A DNA stretch of 41,474 nucleotides from Clostridia bacterium (GTDB lineage: Bacteria; Bacillota; Clostridia; TANB77; CAG-508). The DNA lies in the NCBI GenBank assembly GCA_022793875.1, contig JAAWDR010000003.1, positions 1 through 41,474 of the forward strand, given 5' to 3'. The position numbers and the translations under genes were made by a program. Positions 41,107 to 41,474 of this stretch are shown here, in pieces. Each line of letters begins with the position of its first letter. Within the stretch, counting starts at the first letter, position 1. The notes under the pieces were generated by a model that was given only the letters and a program-made list of their open reading frames with translations, was not told the DNA's origin and did not search any database.

Positions 41107-41474
41107 TGTACTGAACCCAAAAAATTGGACATTTCTGATTAGGTACTAGGCAACTTGGGAATGAACTCTGTATTGTACAGGGCTCATTCCTTTTAATTTG
41201 CCCTTTATCCTTTTATTATTATAATAATCTATATATTCAATTATATCTTTTTCTAATTCTTCTATTGTTTTATATTCCTTCATATACAATAATTCTGATT
41301 TTAATAAACCAAAGAAATTTTCTGCTAATGAATTATCTAAACAATTTCCTTTTCTAGACATACTTTGTCTAATTCCTTTTTCTTTTAATAAATATTGATA
41401 TTGTTTCATTTGATATTGCCATCCTTGATCTGAATGTAATATCAAATTGGTATTATCTGGTATTTTATTAAATG
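41107..41474 (-). mobile_element. IS3-family (IS150-like) element, right end only
   Basis: The end begins TGTACTGAACCCAAAAAATT, which fits the terminal inverted repeat of IS150-type elements, and lies about 40 bp beyond the transposase stop codon. The element continues past the window edge. The other end and target duplication cannot be seen. Confidence 0.8.
41146..41474 (-). CDS. IS3-family transposase OrfB, C-terminal part
   Basis: The frame is open to the window edge (FNKIPDNTNLILHSDQGWQY at the start), so the gene is cut by the window and not truncated in nature. It has the second catalytic Asp in HSDQGWQYQ and the DDE glutamate in CLDNSLAENFFGLLKSEL, then the typical end YIDYYNNKRIKGKLKGMSPV. 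It is the rve integrase core domain of IS3 transposases, usually made as an OrfAB fusion by a -1 shift (the shift site is outside the window). Confidence 0.92.
   Translation of the reverse strand, partial: FNKIPDNTNLILHSDQGWQYQMKQYQYLLKEKGIRQSMSRKGNCLDNSLAENFFGLLKSELLYMKEYKTIEELEKDIIEYIDYYNNKRIKGKLKGMSPVQYRVHSQVA

Overview
The window looks like a chromosomal segment of a very A+T-rich, low-GC Gram-positive anaerobe, most likely an uncultured member of the Clostridia. The signs are the asp23-amaP-DUF2273-nusB-xseAB block, a formate-THF ligase, ThyX in place of ThyA, a spore photoproduct lyase-like protein, strong AAGGAGG-type ribosome sites, AGA as the main arginine codon, and tRNAs with encoded CCA. 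Most genes are on the minus strand.

Layout. 1-806: an AT-rich leader with two copies of a palindrome, a pilin-like remnant and an XRE regulator. 844-10893 (minus): priA-def-fmt, then the envelope-stress/housekeeping operon asp23-amaP-DUF2273-nusB-xseA-(membrane protein)-xseB-DUF212-fhs. 11237-12100 (plus): a CDF metal exporter. 12164-17111 (minus): a surface-protein cluster of pilin-like, TasA-like and ChW-like proteins, plus a TIGR04086 membrane protein and tRNA-Gln(CUG). 17292-17459: tRNA-His and tRNA-Gln(UUG). 17500-19193: a small phage-like switch, with a holin-type gene and two tiny ORFs diverging from an S24 (LexA/CI-like) repressor across three operators. 19213-21567: mutS2. 21642-27313 (minus): a tail-less FtsZ, a membrane protein, a PflX-type radical SAM protein, thyX, folA, an SPL-like radical SAM protein and dCMP deaminase; thyX, folA and the deaminase form a dTMP-supply group. 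27870-31523: a P-loop kinase-like protein, a gene remnant, and a Nudix-wHTH (NrtR-like) regulator that diverges from two paralogous radical SAM genes. 31648-33060: tRNA-Tyr and a Y-family polymerase. 33096-38417: two sigma factors fused to membrane-anchored ectodomains, and a decayed third copy. 38587-41474: an Rpn nuclease, a DapB-like dehydrogenase, and an IS3-type element that runs off the end.

Main discovery candidate. Three otherwise intact genes (xseA, the TIGR04086 gene, the S24 repressor) each need one +1 shift to be read whole. In all three the shift falls on an in-frame CGG codon. In each, the extra C sits directly before a glycine codon GGR that fits the conserved family sequence. 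I looked for CGG in the correct frame of every intact gene in the window and found it nowhere else. This suggests that CGG is not a normal arginine codon here and that CGGR is read as glycine with a +1 shift, by an unusual tRNA or by slippage at an unassigned codon. One affected gene is a repressor whose shift lies just before its self-cleavage site, so the recoding could also be regulatory.

Other unusual features are: sigma/ectodomain fusions that contain an internal ribosome site and ATG before the membrane segment; mirror-image promoters with identical 17-bp operators between the Nudix regulator and the radical SAM pair; a 65-bp repeat that begins at the stop codon of two consecutive genes; a palindrome with 46-bp arms that contains the stop codons of both converging genes; and a leader repeat found upstream of several start codons.
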